Assembly: GCF_000234665.1 (NCBI RefSeq)
Contig: NC_018331.1
Span: forward strand, 496,001 to 560,000
From: Leishmania mexicana MHOM/GT/2001/U1103
Lineage: Eukaryota > Euglenozoa > Kinetoplastea > Trypanosomatida > Trypanosomatidae
Direction: 5' to 3'
Length of the DNA: 64,000 nt
Made by a program: the position numbers and the translations under genes. Below, in pieces: positions 9,925-19,415 of this stretch (position 1 is the first letter of the stretch; each line of letters opens with the position of its first letter). The notes below the pieces were generated by a model. It was not told the origin of the DNA and made no database searches. It saw only the letters and a program-made list of their open reading frames with translations.

Positions 9925-11317
9925 CTCTGGGGGTCCCCATCATCCGGGGCAAGGGAGTCGAAGGGGAAAAGAGAAGCCCTATCATTCCGAGAAGCTGCAG
10001 CCCTGGGTCCGCTCCCACTCTGGCGATTCACTTCCGGTTCATGCTCACCATTCCTGAGCTTTCCCCCTCCCTCTCCTCACATTTGCCCGCGGACGGTAAT
10101 TGCAGTACTGGTGCGCCAAACAGCAATGCTGGTTTTCTTTTCTTTCCATCTCAAGGAAAAAGAGTACTTAAGATGCACCACCTTACGTGTGTCCGTCACA
10201 TCCTACCCCTACAACCCATCCGTCAAAAAGGCAACGTCAGGTGGCAGCAGCGGAGGAGGAGGAGCGCGTTGCAGAGAGTCTGCGGGAACGCAGAGAAAAA
10301 AAAAGGTACCATGACAACTAGACTAGTTCGATCAACAGGCAGAACAAGCACCCAAAAACACAAAAAAAAATACACGCACACACACACACACACAATAGGA
10401 CCAAGTACACCAAGCGTGGTTGGAGCAGATAATGCGGCGAAAAGACTGGTCTAGAAGAGGCGAAAAAAGGGGGAAAGGGGCAAGCTCTCCAAAACGTGCA
10501 CCGGTCTCCTCTTTGCCGGCCCCTCACTTCCGCGGCAGTAGTCGCCTGCGCTCTCTCCCCGACGTTCTCGAGATACGGGTAGTGTTTCATCGTCACCTTG
10601 GGAAGCTGCTGTTGCTCCAGTCCCCCTTCCCTCTCACATGACCCACTTGCGCACCCACAAACGCGAAAGGAAGCAAACAAAAACCTCCACGAAACACAAG
10701 TGGGGGTGTTCCACGCGCCTCACCCATCAATCCTCCGGCCAAAACCCCCAAAGGCACATACGAATCGGTAGAGATTTGCGGCACGCACAGGAAGGTGGGG
10801 AAGGCATTGCAAACTGAGTTGATGCCTTTCCTTTCCTTTGACTTCCCGGTGCCCCTGCTTCTCCAGCAGGAGAACATGGCGGTGAAAGAGGAAAGGGGGG
10901 AAGTGTGCGCCTCACAGAGAGATGGAGGGGAGGGGAGGCACACATGCGCCACTCCGCCATCATTGAAAAAACGCGAGGCGTGAAGCTGTATGAAGAGGGA
11001 AGCGAAGAGGAGGAGCCCACACACACACATACCTGCACACACGTGTGCGACAGCAGAGATCATTGACTGACTCGCCCAATGAACAGGCTGACCCGCACTT
11101 CGAAAAAGGGATCTTGCCTTTCGTTCTTGCACCAGTAGAAGTAGGCACACGGCAGTGCCCCTTCCCCTGCAAGGTAGGCTGCAGACTATGTGGATAAGCC
11201 ACGCTTCATGGCACATCACCTTGGCGCCTCACCTTGTGTTGGGCTCCGCCTTTTTTTCGTATACTGCCCTTACCCTCTTTTTCAGCCAAAACACCGCCGG
11301 CCACCGTTCGCACTCCA
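9925..11317. other. Intergenic region downstream of the STRAP-like gene
   Basis: The first 100 bases (G-rich, ending near 10030) may still belong to the dispersed element. A CA repeat lies at about 10374-10394. The remainder is mixed-composition sequence with no convincing gene, and probably includes the STRAP 3' untranslated region. Confidence 0.5.
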
Positions 11318-12283
11318 CTAGGCGTCCGTGTCGTATTTCTCGATGATCTCGTGCGAGGGCCACACGCGCACCATGCCGTCCTCAGCGCCGGAGGCGTAGG
11401 AGTTTCCATCTGAGGCCCAGCGGATGTGGAACACAGGCCCATGGTGACCACGGTTGGACTCCACCTCGACGCCATCCAGCGTGAACTCCTTAGCCTTTAG
11501 CTTTGATCCGGCCGCGACGCGCTGCCCGTCCGGTGAGAGAGACGCGCACTCGACATCCTCCGAGGTAGTGAAGCTGTCCTTCACCTCCAAGGACGTGATG
11601 TCGATGAAGCTGATGCTCTTCTCGTGAGCGGCGACAATAGAGTGGCGGTGTGTGTATTCGACAAAGTTGAGACCGGGAATCTCACGGCGCAGGTAGGGCC
11701 CGGATGTGTCACGGAGATCCCACTTCATGATCACGTTCTCGCACGCTGTCACCATGGTGTTTGTATCCAAAAAGTATGTGGACTTGACGTTAATGGCGTC
11801 GGGGCTACCAAACGACAGCGGGTCAGCATCGTACCGAGTAGCGTCGTAGATGCGGACGTTACCATCGAAGCAGCCTGTGGCAATCCGCTGGTCCATCCAG
11901 TCGCACGACTTGATGTACTTTGGGTGGCTCCACACATGAAGCTTCTTGCCAGTCAAGGCATCCCAGACCATCGCAGAGTAGTCACCGCTACCTGTCACCA
12001 GCCGCGTCGCACCAGAGTTGAAGGCGGAGCAGAACACAGCACCCTTGTGCCCCTCAAACGTTCCTACCCAGTCACCGGTCTGGCCATTGCGAAGCATCGG
12101 TTTTGCATCGTGGCACGATGTCACAAACCAGAAGGTGCCATCGATGATTTCACTGTAGTTAATGTGGCATACTGGGCGCGTGTGCCCAGAGCAGATCTTC
12201 ACCTTGGTGATATCAGCAACACCGTTGTCCGCGGCGGGGGCTGCTGGCGCTACCTTGCCAGTGGGGGCCACGTACTTGCTCAT
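11318..12283 (-). CDS. WD40 protein, STRAP/Wat1-like
   Basis: A 321-residue beta-propeller, the usual length for a single seven-blade WD40 protein. The start is the ATG at 12283 (MSKYVAPTGK). Blades can be followed by GH...WD-type units: SGHTRPVCHINYS, FEGHKGAVFCSAFNSGATRLVTG with YSAMVWDALTGKK, a blade ending DGNVRIYDA, NVIMKWDLRD, KSISFIDITS, and a C-terminal HHGPVFHIRWASDGNSYASGAEDGMVRVW. The pattern, in particular the HTRPV start and the final GAEDGMVRVW, resembles STRAP (serine/threonine kinase receptor-associated protein), an adaptor that in animals acts in signalling and in assembly of SMN and other RNA-protein complexes. Trypanosomatids lack TGF-beta receptors, so a scaffold role in RNA-protein assembly is more likely here (inference). 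It is not LACK/RACK1, which has different blade sequences. Confidence 0.85.
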   Translation of the reverse strand: MSKYVAPTGKVAPAAPAADNGVADITKVKICSGHTRPVCHINYSEIIDGTFWFVTSCHDAKPMLRNGQTGDWVGTFEGHKGAVFCSAFNSGATRLVTGSGDYSAMVWDALTGKKLHVWSHPKYIKSCDWMDQRIATGCFDGNVRIYDATRYDADPLSFGSPDAINVKSTYFLDTNTMVTACENVIMKWDLRDTSGPYLRREIPGLNFVEYTHRHSIVAAHEKSISFIDITSLEVKDSFTTSEDVECASLSPDGQRVAAGSKLKAKEFTLDGVEVESNRGHHGPVFHIRWASDGNSYASGAEDGMVRVWPSHEIIEKYDTDA

Positions 12284-13523
12284 TACAGCTGCCGTGAGAG
12301 GAACGCTAAGCGAAGCAGAGAAGTCAGCGCAGAAACAAAAAGGCCGACGCGCAGTATCTCTTGCACGGCTGCTTACCGCGTCCTGGAGTTGCAGCGGTGG
12401 ACTTAGATATCTGTGCTGCCGCTAATAGACCGCCACTAATGTGTTGTCGTCACGCGGCAGTCAGTGTATTCTGTGTTTCGTGTTTGTGTGCGCGCGAATC
12501 AGTGAGCGGTTTCCGTGTTCTCGTTTTCGCCCCAACTCGGGCCTGTGCGCCACGATCGGATTGTGAGACGGTGAGAAAAGCACTGGAAGCTGGTGCTCAC
12601 ACAACGGCAATTGACCACGCCAAGGGAAAAAGTTGATTCCGTTCTTTCAGAGGTTCTTGGGCATTGTAGAGCAACGCAAACCAGAGGAAACCAGCGAGCG
12701 GGGCTCACCGCAAGGTGCACCAGTACGGAGAGAGAGTCAAGAAGCTTGTAAGACATACGTAAAGTAGGAGAGGAAAAGATGCCCATACGAGCAGCAATCA
12801 GACCAGCTGTGCCACCGAATCGACTAGTGGATTGTCGAACTCACCCGACACAACGCCTGGCACAGGTATTCTGGAGGGCAGAGGAAAGCAAACAATGCCA
12901 GCACTGCAAAGACGGCGGCTACGTCGCCAACAAGCAGGCGCGCCCCTCGGCACGAGATGCATGTGTTGAAGACGGTAGTCGAGGGACCACGACGCATCCA
13001 GCCGATTTGGTTTTGCACTCTCGGAGACGAAACATGCAAACAAGAGTAAGAGTTAGCCTCACTTAGTCCTTAGCCTATACAGCGCACACCCTCACACGGC
13101 TCAACACAAACTCACAAAGAAAGTGGAAAAGATAAACGACGGTCACGGCCAAGCCTCCAATTCATTCACTTGAACCACCTTTGCTGCGAGCCACCACAAC
13201 AGTGCTGCATCACTCCTCGTCCCTCATTTGTCTCCACTCTCTCACTGAGCTTTCAACTTTCGCACTGAGAGTGAGTAAACAGGCCCGACGCCTGCCGGTA
13301 TAAAGCATGAAGGATTGCCTTTTTAAGGGTTTCCCGATGGGGACCCAGTTTCTATATCAGAGGGGCAGACGGAAGACGACGCTGAACCTTGCTTTCGGCC
13401 CACCTCGGAGTCGCAGATTGATAGCTCGCATCATTGCCTAGAGAGGTGAGAAAAAAGCTTTCAAAAGCATATTCCGGTTTCGCAGTGCTCTTGCACCGCT
13501 GCTTGCACTCGGAGGTCGATCCA
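12284..13523. other. Intergenic region between CCT2 and the STRAP-like gene
   Basis: 1.24 kb of mixed composition without strong microsatellites. Open frames of 80-95 codons on both strands (around 12800-13060) show no recognisable motif. The minus strand should contain the CCT2 3' untranslated region and the splice acceptor of the STRAP-like gene; I could not place either with confidence. Confidence 0.5.
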
Positions 13524-15113
13524 TCACTGGGTGCGCTGACGCGGCACGGCGCGGAGTACATCATCCACACGCAAGATCATCTCAGCCGCCTCCGAGGCAT
13601 ACGCCACAACAGAACTCTTCACTTTGTAGGACTCGGTAATCCCAAGTGTCTTCACGTCAGCAATGTCACCACGAATAACATCAATACCGTGCGATTTGTG
13701 CCCCTGATAATGCTCCGCTTGGAGGCGCGTGACAAGATCATTGCTATCAAGGCCCGCATTGTCTGCGATGATAGCGGGAAGGGTGCGAAGCGCAGCAGCA
13801 AACGCCATCATCGCCAGCTGCTTCTTCCCCGCGACCGCCTTGGCCTTCTCCTCAACGGCGTTCGCCATGAGGAACTCGGAGCAGCCGGCACCGAGCACCG
13901 TACGCGTCTCCTTCACGGTCTCCGAGATGACGCACACCGCGTCATGGATGGAGCGCTCCGCCTCATCAAGAATGTGACGCGACGCGCCGCGCAACACAAT
14001 CGTGCACGCCTCGCCTTTGGGGAGTCCAGAGAAGCGGATCACGGTGCCCTCACCAATCATGATCTCGTCGATCTTCTCAGCGAAGCCGTACTGCACGTTC
14101 GAGGTATCCTCGAAGGTCGAGACGACGTCCGCGCCGAGAGCCTTCGCGAGGCGCTCAATGCCGTCGAAATCCGCATGCTCGATGGCCATGATACCGTGCT
14201 GTGCAAAGATTTCCTCCGGATAGTTGTAGATAAGCTGACGGTTGATGAAGCAGTTGATGTTGTGCTTAATGATCTTCATACACTTGGACTTCATTTTGGC
14301 CTTTTCGGACGCCTCCACCTCGGCGAGCTGAGAAACGCTCTCCACGTTCACCTTCGCCCCAAAAATCTTGATCTTATCGGTGTCCATGGGGGTGTTCGCT
14401 ACAAGAATCTTGGCATTCTCCAGGCGGCGGGGCTGGCCAATGCCGATCTTCTTATCCAGCAGGAACCCAGGCTCGAGATAGCTGTCGCGGAGCGTACCAC
14501 CAAGCTTCTTCATGATATTTATCATCTCAAGGTTGCCGCTGCCCTTCAGACGAAGAACCGCGTCGACGCACAGCTTTGCGAAGTGGTCCGACTCCACAGT
14601 AATGATCTTGGAGCTGAGGGTAGTCTTGGCAATGCGGATGAGATCTTCGTAGAAGAGCTTCTCGTCCGCACCGTGATCCTCGGCGGAGTCCGCCAGAGCC
14701 TTCTGCGCGGTCTCGGCAGCCATGCGGTAGCCCTCAATGATAGTCTGAGGATGAATGGACTGATCCAGCAGCTTTTCAGCGTTGCGCAAAAGCTCGCCCG
14801 CAAACACCGTAACGCTAGTCGTACCGTCACCCACTTCATCATCCTGTGTCTTGCTCATATCGATCAGAATCTTGGCAGCCGGGTTGTCCATAAAGAGAGA
14901 TTTCAGGATTGTCGCGCCGTCATTGGTGACACGCACAGACTGGGTTCGATCCATTCCTTGCAGAATCTTGTCCATGCCCTTCGGGCCCAAAGTTGTCTTC
15001 ACGATGTCAGCCACTGAGACGGCACCCATGATGTTCATGAGGCGTGCACGTTCGCCTTTCTCCTCCGAGGCGCCTTGGCGCAGCACCTGCGAAGCCTGGT
15101 TAGCGAAGAACAT
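13524..15113 (-). CDS. CCT2: T-complex protein 1 (CCT/TRiC) subunit beta
   Basis: A 529-residue group II chaperonin subunit, full length for the family. The start is the ATG at 15113 ([11 protein letters not shown]). It has the family ATP-binding and hydrolysis motifs: [12 protein letters not shown] near the N-terminus, [10 protein letters not shown], then [18 protein letters not shown], with the catalytic Asp in VGDGTT. The apical domain follows, and the C-terminal equatorial part has [12 protein letters not shown] and [11 protein letters not shown]. The N-terminal [28 protein letters not shown] and IVLRGAS agree best with the beta subunit among the eight CCT paralogs. CCT is a cytosolic hexadecameric ring that folds actin and tubulin. 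The ring needs all eight subunits, which are normally encoded at scattered loci; no other subunit is seen here. The gene lies between ZnT upstream and the STRAP-like WD40 gene downstream; WD40 proteins are typical CCT clients, but the adjacency may be chance. Confidence 0.95.
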   Translation of the reverse strand: MFFANQASQVLRQGASEEKGERARLMNIMGAVSVADIVKTTLGPKGMDKILQGMDRTQSVRVTNDGATILKSLFMDNPAAKILIDMSKTQDDEVGDGTTSVTVFAGELLRNAEKLLDQSIHPQTIIEGYRMAAETAQKALADSAEDHGADEKLFYEDLIRIAKTTLSSKIITVESDHFAKLCVDAVLRLKGSGNLEMINIMKKLGGTLRDSYLEPGFLLDKKIGIGQPRRLENAKILVANTPMDTDKIKIFGAKVNVESVSQLAEVEASEKAKMKSKCMKIIKHNINCFINRQLIYNYPEEIFAQHGIMAIEHADFDGIERLAKALGADVVSTFEDTSNVQYGFAEKIDEIMIGEGTVIRFSGLPKGEACTIVLRGASRHILDEAERSIHDAVCVISETVKETRTVLGAGCSEFLMANAVEEKAKAVAGKKQLAMMAFAAALRTLPAIIADNAGLDSNDLVTRLQAEHYQGHKSHGIDVIRGDIADVKTLGITESYKVKSSVVAYASEAAEMILRVDDVLRAVPRQRTQ

Positions 15114-15813
15114 TTTTTCGCAGTCTGCAGATTAGTACAAAACTAGATTGATAAATGTCGTGTTTTGGGAAGTGTAAGTTGAATATCGTCTAGTGCGGTA
15201 AATAATAGTATGCAAAGGGATGTGCTTTCAAAGGAATATTTTTGATATTTTTGGTTGCAAGGTTAGATACCCGAGAGAGAAGTGGAAGAAGCAGAGAGAG
15301 GTAATGGAAACACTCTAGCGCAGAAATGAATTCGTTGCGTCTGGAAATGGCTTAAAGAGAGCAGGAGTGTATGCCAAATGGCACAGCTGTACGAGACCTA
15401 TAAGAAGCGTGGCCGTAACAGCAGCAAGCCGTAAGCTATTTGATACACTATCACGACTATGTAGTGAGACATTTTTTTTTCACGGCAGCGAAAAAAAAAT
15501 GCTGATAAGGACAAGTCATAAATCTGTTTCCTTTTGAGTGTGTGTGTAAAATGACAACTCAACAGTAAAAAAAAGGCGGCAATAACAGAGGTGGCAAACA
15601 AATCGGTAATCCCCTTCGTTTCCCCTGTTGCTTTTCTTGTGCACTTTCAAAGAACATAAAACATATTACGCGCACCGACCACATATCTTTAGAGAGAGCA
15701 AAAGCAATGATTTTACTCAGAGCACACAGTAAAATGCCAACAAGAGCAAAAGGGGAAAAACAATATGCAAACCCATACTGGGACATAAAGCAACGCTAAA
15801 AAAGTCAACTGTG
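15114..15813. other. A+T-rich intergenic region between ZnT and CCT2
   Basis: 700 bases that look clearly more A+T-rich than other gaps, with A/T homopolymers near 15471-15480, 15491-15499 and 15567-15575. A 75-codon open frame on the minus strand (15559-15786), starting 28 bases past the ZnT stop, contains one hydrophobic stretch but nothing recognisable; more likely part of the ZnT 3' untranslated region. Confidence 0.5.
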
Positions 15814-17646
15814 TTACTCAAGGTGCAGCACGAAACTAACATTATGAATATCTAAATGGTGCATTATATGAGCCGTTACTGTTTCCGTAATCTTTTTTCG
15901 CGCGCTTGTGTACTCGGTATTATTCCGTAGTTTGCCTGCCACAGTGCAAATTGTAAGTTCACGCGGAGGAGTTGAGTGTATCCATAGCTTTGGAGATTCA
16001 ACCTCTTGCAACAAAGATGTTGCAAGTAGTGCTTCGCGTAATTTATCGGAATAGTTGCTTTCATGATTCGGAGCAGATAGCAGAAGAACTTTTCCCGTTT
16101 CCTCAAGCAGCGGAAACGCTGAGAGCAGAATTAGGATGGCGCTCAGGGCGCTACAAATTGGATCCGCAATCCAGAGCCCAAAGAGATAAATCAAAATACT
16201 CGAAATAATTACGCTAACACTGCCTAGCAAATCTGCCAGAATATGCAGATAAACACCCCGCATGTTGTGGTCTATATGACCACTACCAGCTTCCCCGTGC
16301 GAATGTGAATGACTGTGACCATGCGAATCGTGAAAAAAGATAATACCTACCACGTTCACGGCTAGCCCGATCACGGAAACAAGAAGCAAGTACGGTCCCT
16401 CGATTTCGGGCGGGTCCACAAACCGCTGTATGGATTCAATCATCACATACAACGCAATAAAAAGAAGAAGGATGCCATTGACAAATCCTCCAAAAACTTC
16501 GTATCGTGCGTAGCCGAAGGGATGCGTTTTTTCGTCTGGTAGCCACGACGCAGCGTGCGCCGCGTACAGCCCAATAACAATCGACGTTCCATCAAGCATC
16601 ATGTGAAATGAATCCGAGATCAGTCCTAGAGAATTCACTGCAAGACCATAAATGAACTCCAAAAGCATTATGCTAACAGTCAACAAAAGAAAAACAAAAA
16701 GCTTACGCTCCCTTGAATTAGAGAGTAAGGTAACAATAGCACCGCCTTCCTCGCGGTGCTGCTTTGTTTTCAACATCTGCGCTGGAGTAAGGGAAACGCC
16801 AGTTAGTGATGCTACGGAGGAGTCTGCAAAAGTCAGACCTTTGTGCGCAGCATAAATGAGACCGGCGGAGGTTAGCAGAGCAAGGCTTTCCCAGTCATAC
16901 AGAGCAGGAAACACTTTCTCACCGCAAACAACTGATCCAGCTGACATACCAGCGGCCGCAGCCACAAAAGTGACAGCGCTCCCCTGCAACACCAGGCCTG
17001 CACTGACGCAGCCCGCCAAAACAACGCCAGAAATGCAGAACACTAGTAACAGCAGCATTTCATTCTCGGCAATCGGCTTGTGTTGCACAAGTGTCGTAAT
17101 GAAACCCACAAGACTTAGACCACCAGCAGCGAAAAGAAAAGCTGTTTGATCAGCTTTTCTCACTACATCTTTCGTGGAGAGAGATACCGCACCAGCCGCA
17201 CAAAGAACCCCTAACGCTCCAAAGAGCATGGATGAGCGAGTTTGCTGACCTGGATCGGATGTCAGAGTCAGGATAACGCAACTGAGAACCGTACAAGCCA
17301 TCTTTGCATTTCGCGAGCTTCTTCGCGTTCGAGCAATATGATTGGCGCCAGCGGCGCAGGCGCATGCACACGCAAAACGTACAGCGCCGAGTGTGGCCAG
17401 CCCGTAGGTGGCGCTTAGACAGCAAAGCGCACATGCCCCAACTGAGAGCAAGCGACTTTTGTCACGAGGAGTGTCACATACTGCTGCCTTGGACAGAAGA
17501 GCGCGTGGGAGTCGCGCCAAGAAGGTTAGTAACGCCGTAAAGGAGCTCAGCCACACGACGCTGGTGCCAGACAATCTCGCACAGTGGTAAGCAAAAACAA
17601 GACATGCGGAAGCCGCAAGAGTCAGGAATACTGTGGGAAAATGCAT
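15814..17646 (-). CDS. Cation diffusion facilitator, ZnT5/ZnT7/Msc2-like zinc transporter
   Basis: A 610-residue membrane protein; the start is the ATG at 17646 (MHFPTVFLTL). Residues 1-285 hold many hydrophobic segments, the extra N-terminal membrane region typical of ZnT5 and yeast Msc2. Residues 315-535 form the CDF core: TM2 carries H348-x3-D352 (LISDSFHMMLD) and TM5 carries H468-x3-D472 (HILADLLGS), the two HxxxD pairs that form the transport-site zinc ligands. Between them, at 439-460, is a His-rich cytosolic loop (alternating SH/GH). The C-terminal 80 residues resemble the CDF cytoplasmic dimerisation domain. Relatives exchange Zn2+ for H+ and load zinc into the secretory pathway (Golgi/ER). 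It is the first gene of the leftward block, next to the strand switch. By eye its third codon positions are richer in A/T than those of most genes here. Confidence 0.9.
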   Translation of the reverse strand: MHFPTVFLTLAASACLVFAYHCARLSGTSVVWLSSFTALLTFLARLPRALLSKAAVCDTPRDKSRLLSVGACALCCLSATYGLATLGAVRFACACACAAGANHIARTRRSSRNAKMACTVLSCVILTLTSDPGQQTRSSMLFGALGVLCAAGAVSLSTKDVVRKADQTAFLFAAGGLSLVGFITTLVQHKPIAENEMLLLLVFCISGVVLAGCVSAGLVLQGSAVTFVAAAAGMSAGSVVCGEKVFPALYDWESLALLTSAGLIYAAHKGLTFADSSVASLTGVSLTPAQMLKTKQHREEGGAIVTLLSNSRERKLFVFLLLTVSIMLLEFIYGLAVNSLGLISDSFHMMLDGTSIVIGLYAAHAASWLPDEKTHPFGYARYEVFGGFVNGILLLFIALYVMIESIQRFVDPPEIEGPYLLLVSVIGLAVNVVGIIFFHDSHGHSHSHSHGEAGSGHIDHNMRGVYLHILADLLGSVSVIISSILIYLFGLWIADPICSALSAILILLSAFPLLEETGKVLLLSAPNHESNYSDKLREALLATSLLQEVESPKLWIHSTPPRELTICTVAGKLRNNTEYTSARKKITETVTAHIMHHLDIHNVSFVLHLE

Positions 17647-17776
17647 CTAGTGAATTGATGATGCGTAGCTGTGGAACATGGAAAGAGTTAGGAGGTTGAA
17701 AGAAGGATGAAGGCTGGGTAAAGCAGACGAAGTGTCCATTTGCGTTTCCTAACGGCCGCGACGGAGAGTTTTTGAC

Positions 17777-18067
17777 ATGAGTAAGCAGCCATTGTATTCA
17801 ACGGCCCCCCACGCAGGTGAGAAAGTCAAACGGAAGAGTGACCCTATGAGAACATCAGATGCTGAGTCCTCAGAGTTACAGCAGAAGTGCTGCTCGCGCA
17901 TGCTGTTTGAGGCTTCAGCGGAGTTCATTCACTTTGCTGGACTTTATAATACGCGCAGTAAAGCAAAAACCAGAGCTGTGGGTGACGGTGCGGTTCCAAA
18001 TAATAATAACATTGTGGAGTTGAATCAACACCCAAAAGGGAGCGGTCCAAAAAGGAATTTGAGCTGA
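17777..18067 (+). CDS. Possible small open frame inside the strand switch
   Basis: A 96-codon frame beginning with ATG (MSKQPLYSTAPHAGEK) and ending at TGA. The product would be basic and hydrophilic with one NNNN run; no motif or membrane segment is recognisable. It is the longest ATG-started frame in the left half of the strand-switch region and is on the same strand as the rightward block. Sequence here is less G+C-rich, so chance frames of this length are less frequent than elsewhere in the window, but there is no positive evidence of coding. Confidence 0.15.
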   Translation: MSKQPLYSTAPHAGEKVKRKSDPMRTSDAESSELQQKCCSRMLFEASAEFIHFAGLYNTRSKAKTRAVGDGAVPNNNNIVELNQHPKGSGPKRNLS

Positions 18068-18634
18068 ATACTGTCCTGAAATGACAGTCGTTTCCGACAG
18101 AGAGTTTCATCTGCTTTCCACTAGATTGCAGCGCGGTACACGCAAGAGCGCAGATCGCAGGGGGGGAGACCAATAAGGGACTAGGACGAGTGGGCTGCTG
18201 CCGGAGTTCTAAGTACCGCGTCGCATGCAGAATGACTCGTCAGGGTAGTCAGCCGGGCATTCCTCATGTAAAACAAACCAATTCGCTCGGACGAAGAGGA
18301 GGGAGACTTTTAGACCTACTTGTACATGCACGGAAGTTTCACACCTCCCTTCAGCTCTTTCTAAACGCTTGATTGAGCTGGCAAGAACTGCCACTGGCAT
18401 CATCCACTTTCCCGAGCCCCGTGCACAACTGTTAGGCGAAGTTGTGAACTGGCAAACATATCGACCAAAACGCAAATACATCTCGGATGATATGCTCTGT
18501 GCTGAATGGCTATTCTCTGACTTCGCGTGCGTCGTTGAATTTCTCCGAGCACGAGGATGTTCGGTGAGTTCTGTGTCACTCCGTTTCAACTATGCCCGAG
18601 GATGGAATGCGGACAGGGGACTCTATGCAGCGCG

Positions 18635-18967
18635 TCGTATCACAGGGTTCAGTACCCCCACTCTGGAGAAGCCAAGCAGTCCCCCACCCTATCCCCCTGC
18701 CAATGTCGAACCACTTCTGGTGGTGATAGGGTCAAGCATCTACGACGTGCGGGGGTCAGAGCGATGTATCGCTACTGATACCGGCGGGCAAGCGCTAGAT
18801 GACGTCACGTCGGAGTAACCTGCGACCGTGGACACGATTGTATCATACAATGGGCGAAGTGCCGGCGTGACTCGGACGTATCGTATCTGGCCCTCACTTC
18901 CTACTTGTGGGGAGCCTGCGCCGCCGCGGGAGGGAGGCACTAGGTGGCGAGCGGCACCATGGGAGCG
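18635..18967 (-). repeat. 333-bp dispersed repeat, copy 2 (inverted relative to copy 1)
   Basis: The reverse complement of 9592-9924 with a single mismatch by eye (A at 18780 against the expected G). Both ends fall abruptly into unrelated sequence (left flank near 18630, right flank from 18968, which becomes A+T-rich). No target-site duplication is apparent. Unlike most candidate SIDER elements it lies not in a 3' untranslated region but inside the strand-switch region, 448 bases before the USP start codon. Confidence 0.75.
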
Positions 18968-19054
18968 TTCGTGGTGTGTCGTACATACGAATATATGTAT
19001 ATAATATACTTGTTATTCCTCTAAGAACAAGTCGAGAAATATATATGCAACGGC

Positions 19055-19077
19055 AGTGTAGCTACCTCTGCTACACT
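19055..19077. other. Small inverted repeat (hairpin) in the strand switch
   Basis: AGTGTAGC, seven bases, then GCTACACT: a perfect 8-bp stem with a 7-base loop. It lies just right of the A+T-rich patch and 340 bases before the USP start codon. Short hairpins of this size occur by chance, so the significance is uncertain. Confidence 0.35.
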
Positions 19078-19319
19078 ACGGATAAATCCTCGTATTCTAG
19101 CAAATGGACACGGTGAAAAAAAGAAAAAACAGTAAGAATTTCAGAGAGGAAAATGGTTTATTTTTTCTTCTTTGGCTTCCAGATTGTACGAAGCAGGCTA
19201 GTTGATGCTCGGCTGCCGTTGGAAGGGTTAGATTGCCGGAGAGCAATAGGGGGCGCCGTCATTTTTCCTCGTGTTCTGCAAGGACCATAATAACTTTGAG
19301 GCACTTCTCCTTTTCGCTT

Positions 19320-19383
19320 TGCGTAAAAGTCTCTTCTCATCCCCTCTCTGTTTCTGGTCTCTGCCTGCTGTTATCGGAGGCAG
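19320..19383 (+). promoter_or_regulatory. Candidate trans-splice acceptor of the USP gene
   Basis: A pyrimidine-rich tract (about 19329-19372) followed by AG at 19378-19379 and CAG at 19381-19383, 32-37 bases before the start codon at 19416. A second candidate, an uninterrupted T/C tract ending in CCAG at 19179-19182, would give a leader about 230 bases long. Confidence 0.45.
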
Positions 19384-19415
19384 AAAAAAGAGCTAGATTT
19401 GCTCAGGAAGCGGAA

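Larger units (their letters stand above)
17647..19415. promoter_or_regulatory. Divergent strand-switch region (probable bidirectional RNA polymerase II start zone)
   Basis: All genes to the left are on the minus strand and all to the right are on the plus strand, so these 1.77 kb lie between two diverging gene clusters. In trypanosomatids such divergent regions are the main transcription start zones, marked by H2A.Z/H2B.V, acetylated H3 and base J at the borders, and usually without a TATA box. The intergenic base bias also flips here: purine tracts on the plus strand to the left, pyrimidine tracts to the right. It contains a run of seven Gs near 18160, a copy of the 333-bp repeat (18635-18967), a very A+T-rich patch (about 18985-19050) and a short hairpin (19055-19077). 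The exact start sites cannot be read from the sequence. Confidence 0.85.

Noticed and set aside
13434..15017. A 527-codon open frame on the plus strand, fully antisense to CCT2
   Set aside because: The CCT2 frame has all family motifs, while the antisense product is Leu/His/Arg-rich with no motif. Strong G/C third-position bias in the real gene removes stop codons from this opposite frame.
18369..18818. A 149-codon frame across the strand switch into the repeat
   Set aside because: Starts with TTG, has no ATG until late, and half of it is repeat sequence also seen at 9592-9924.
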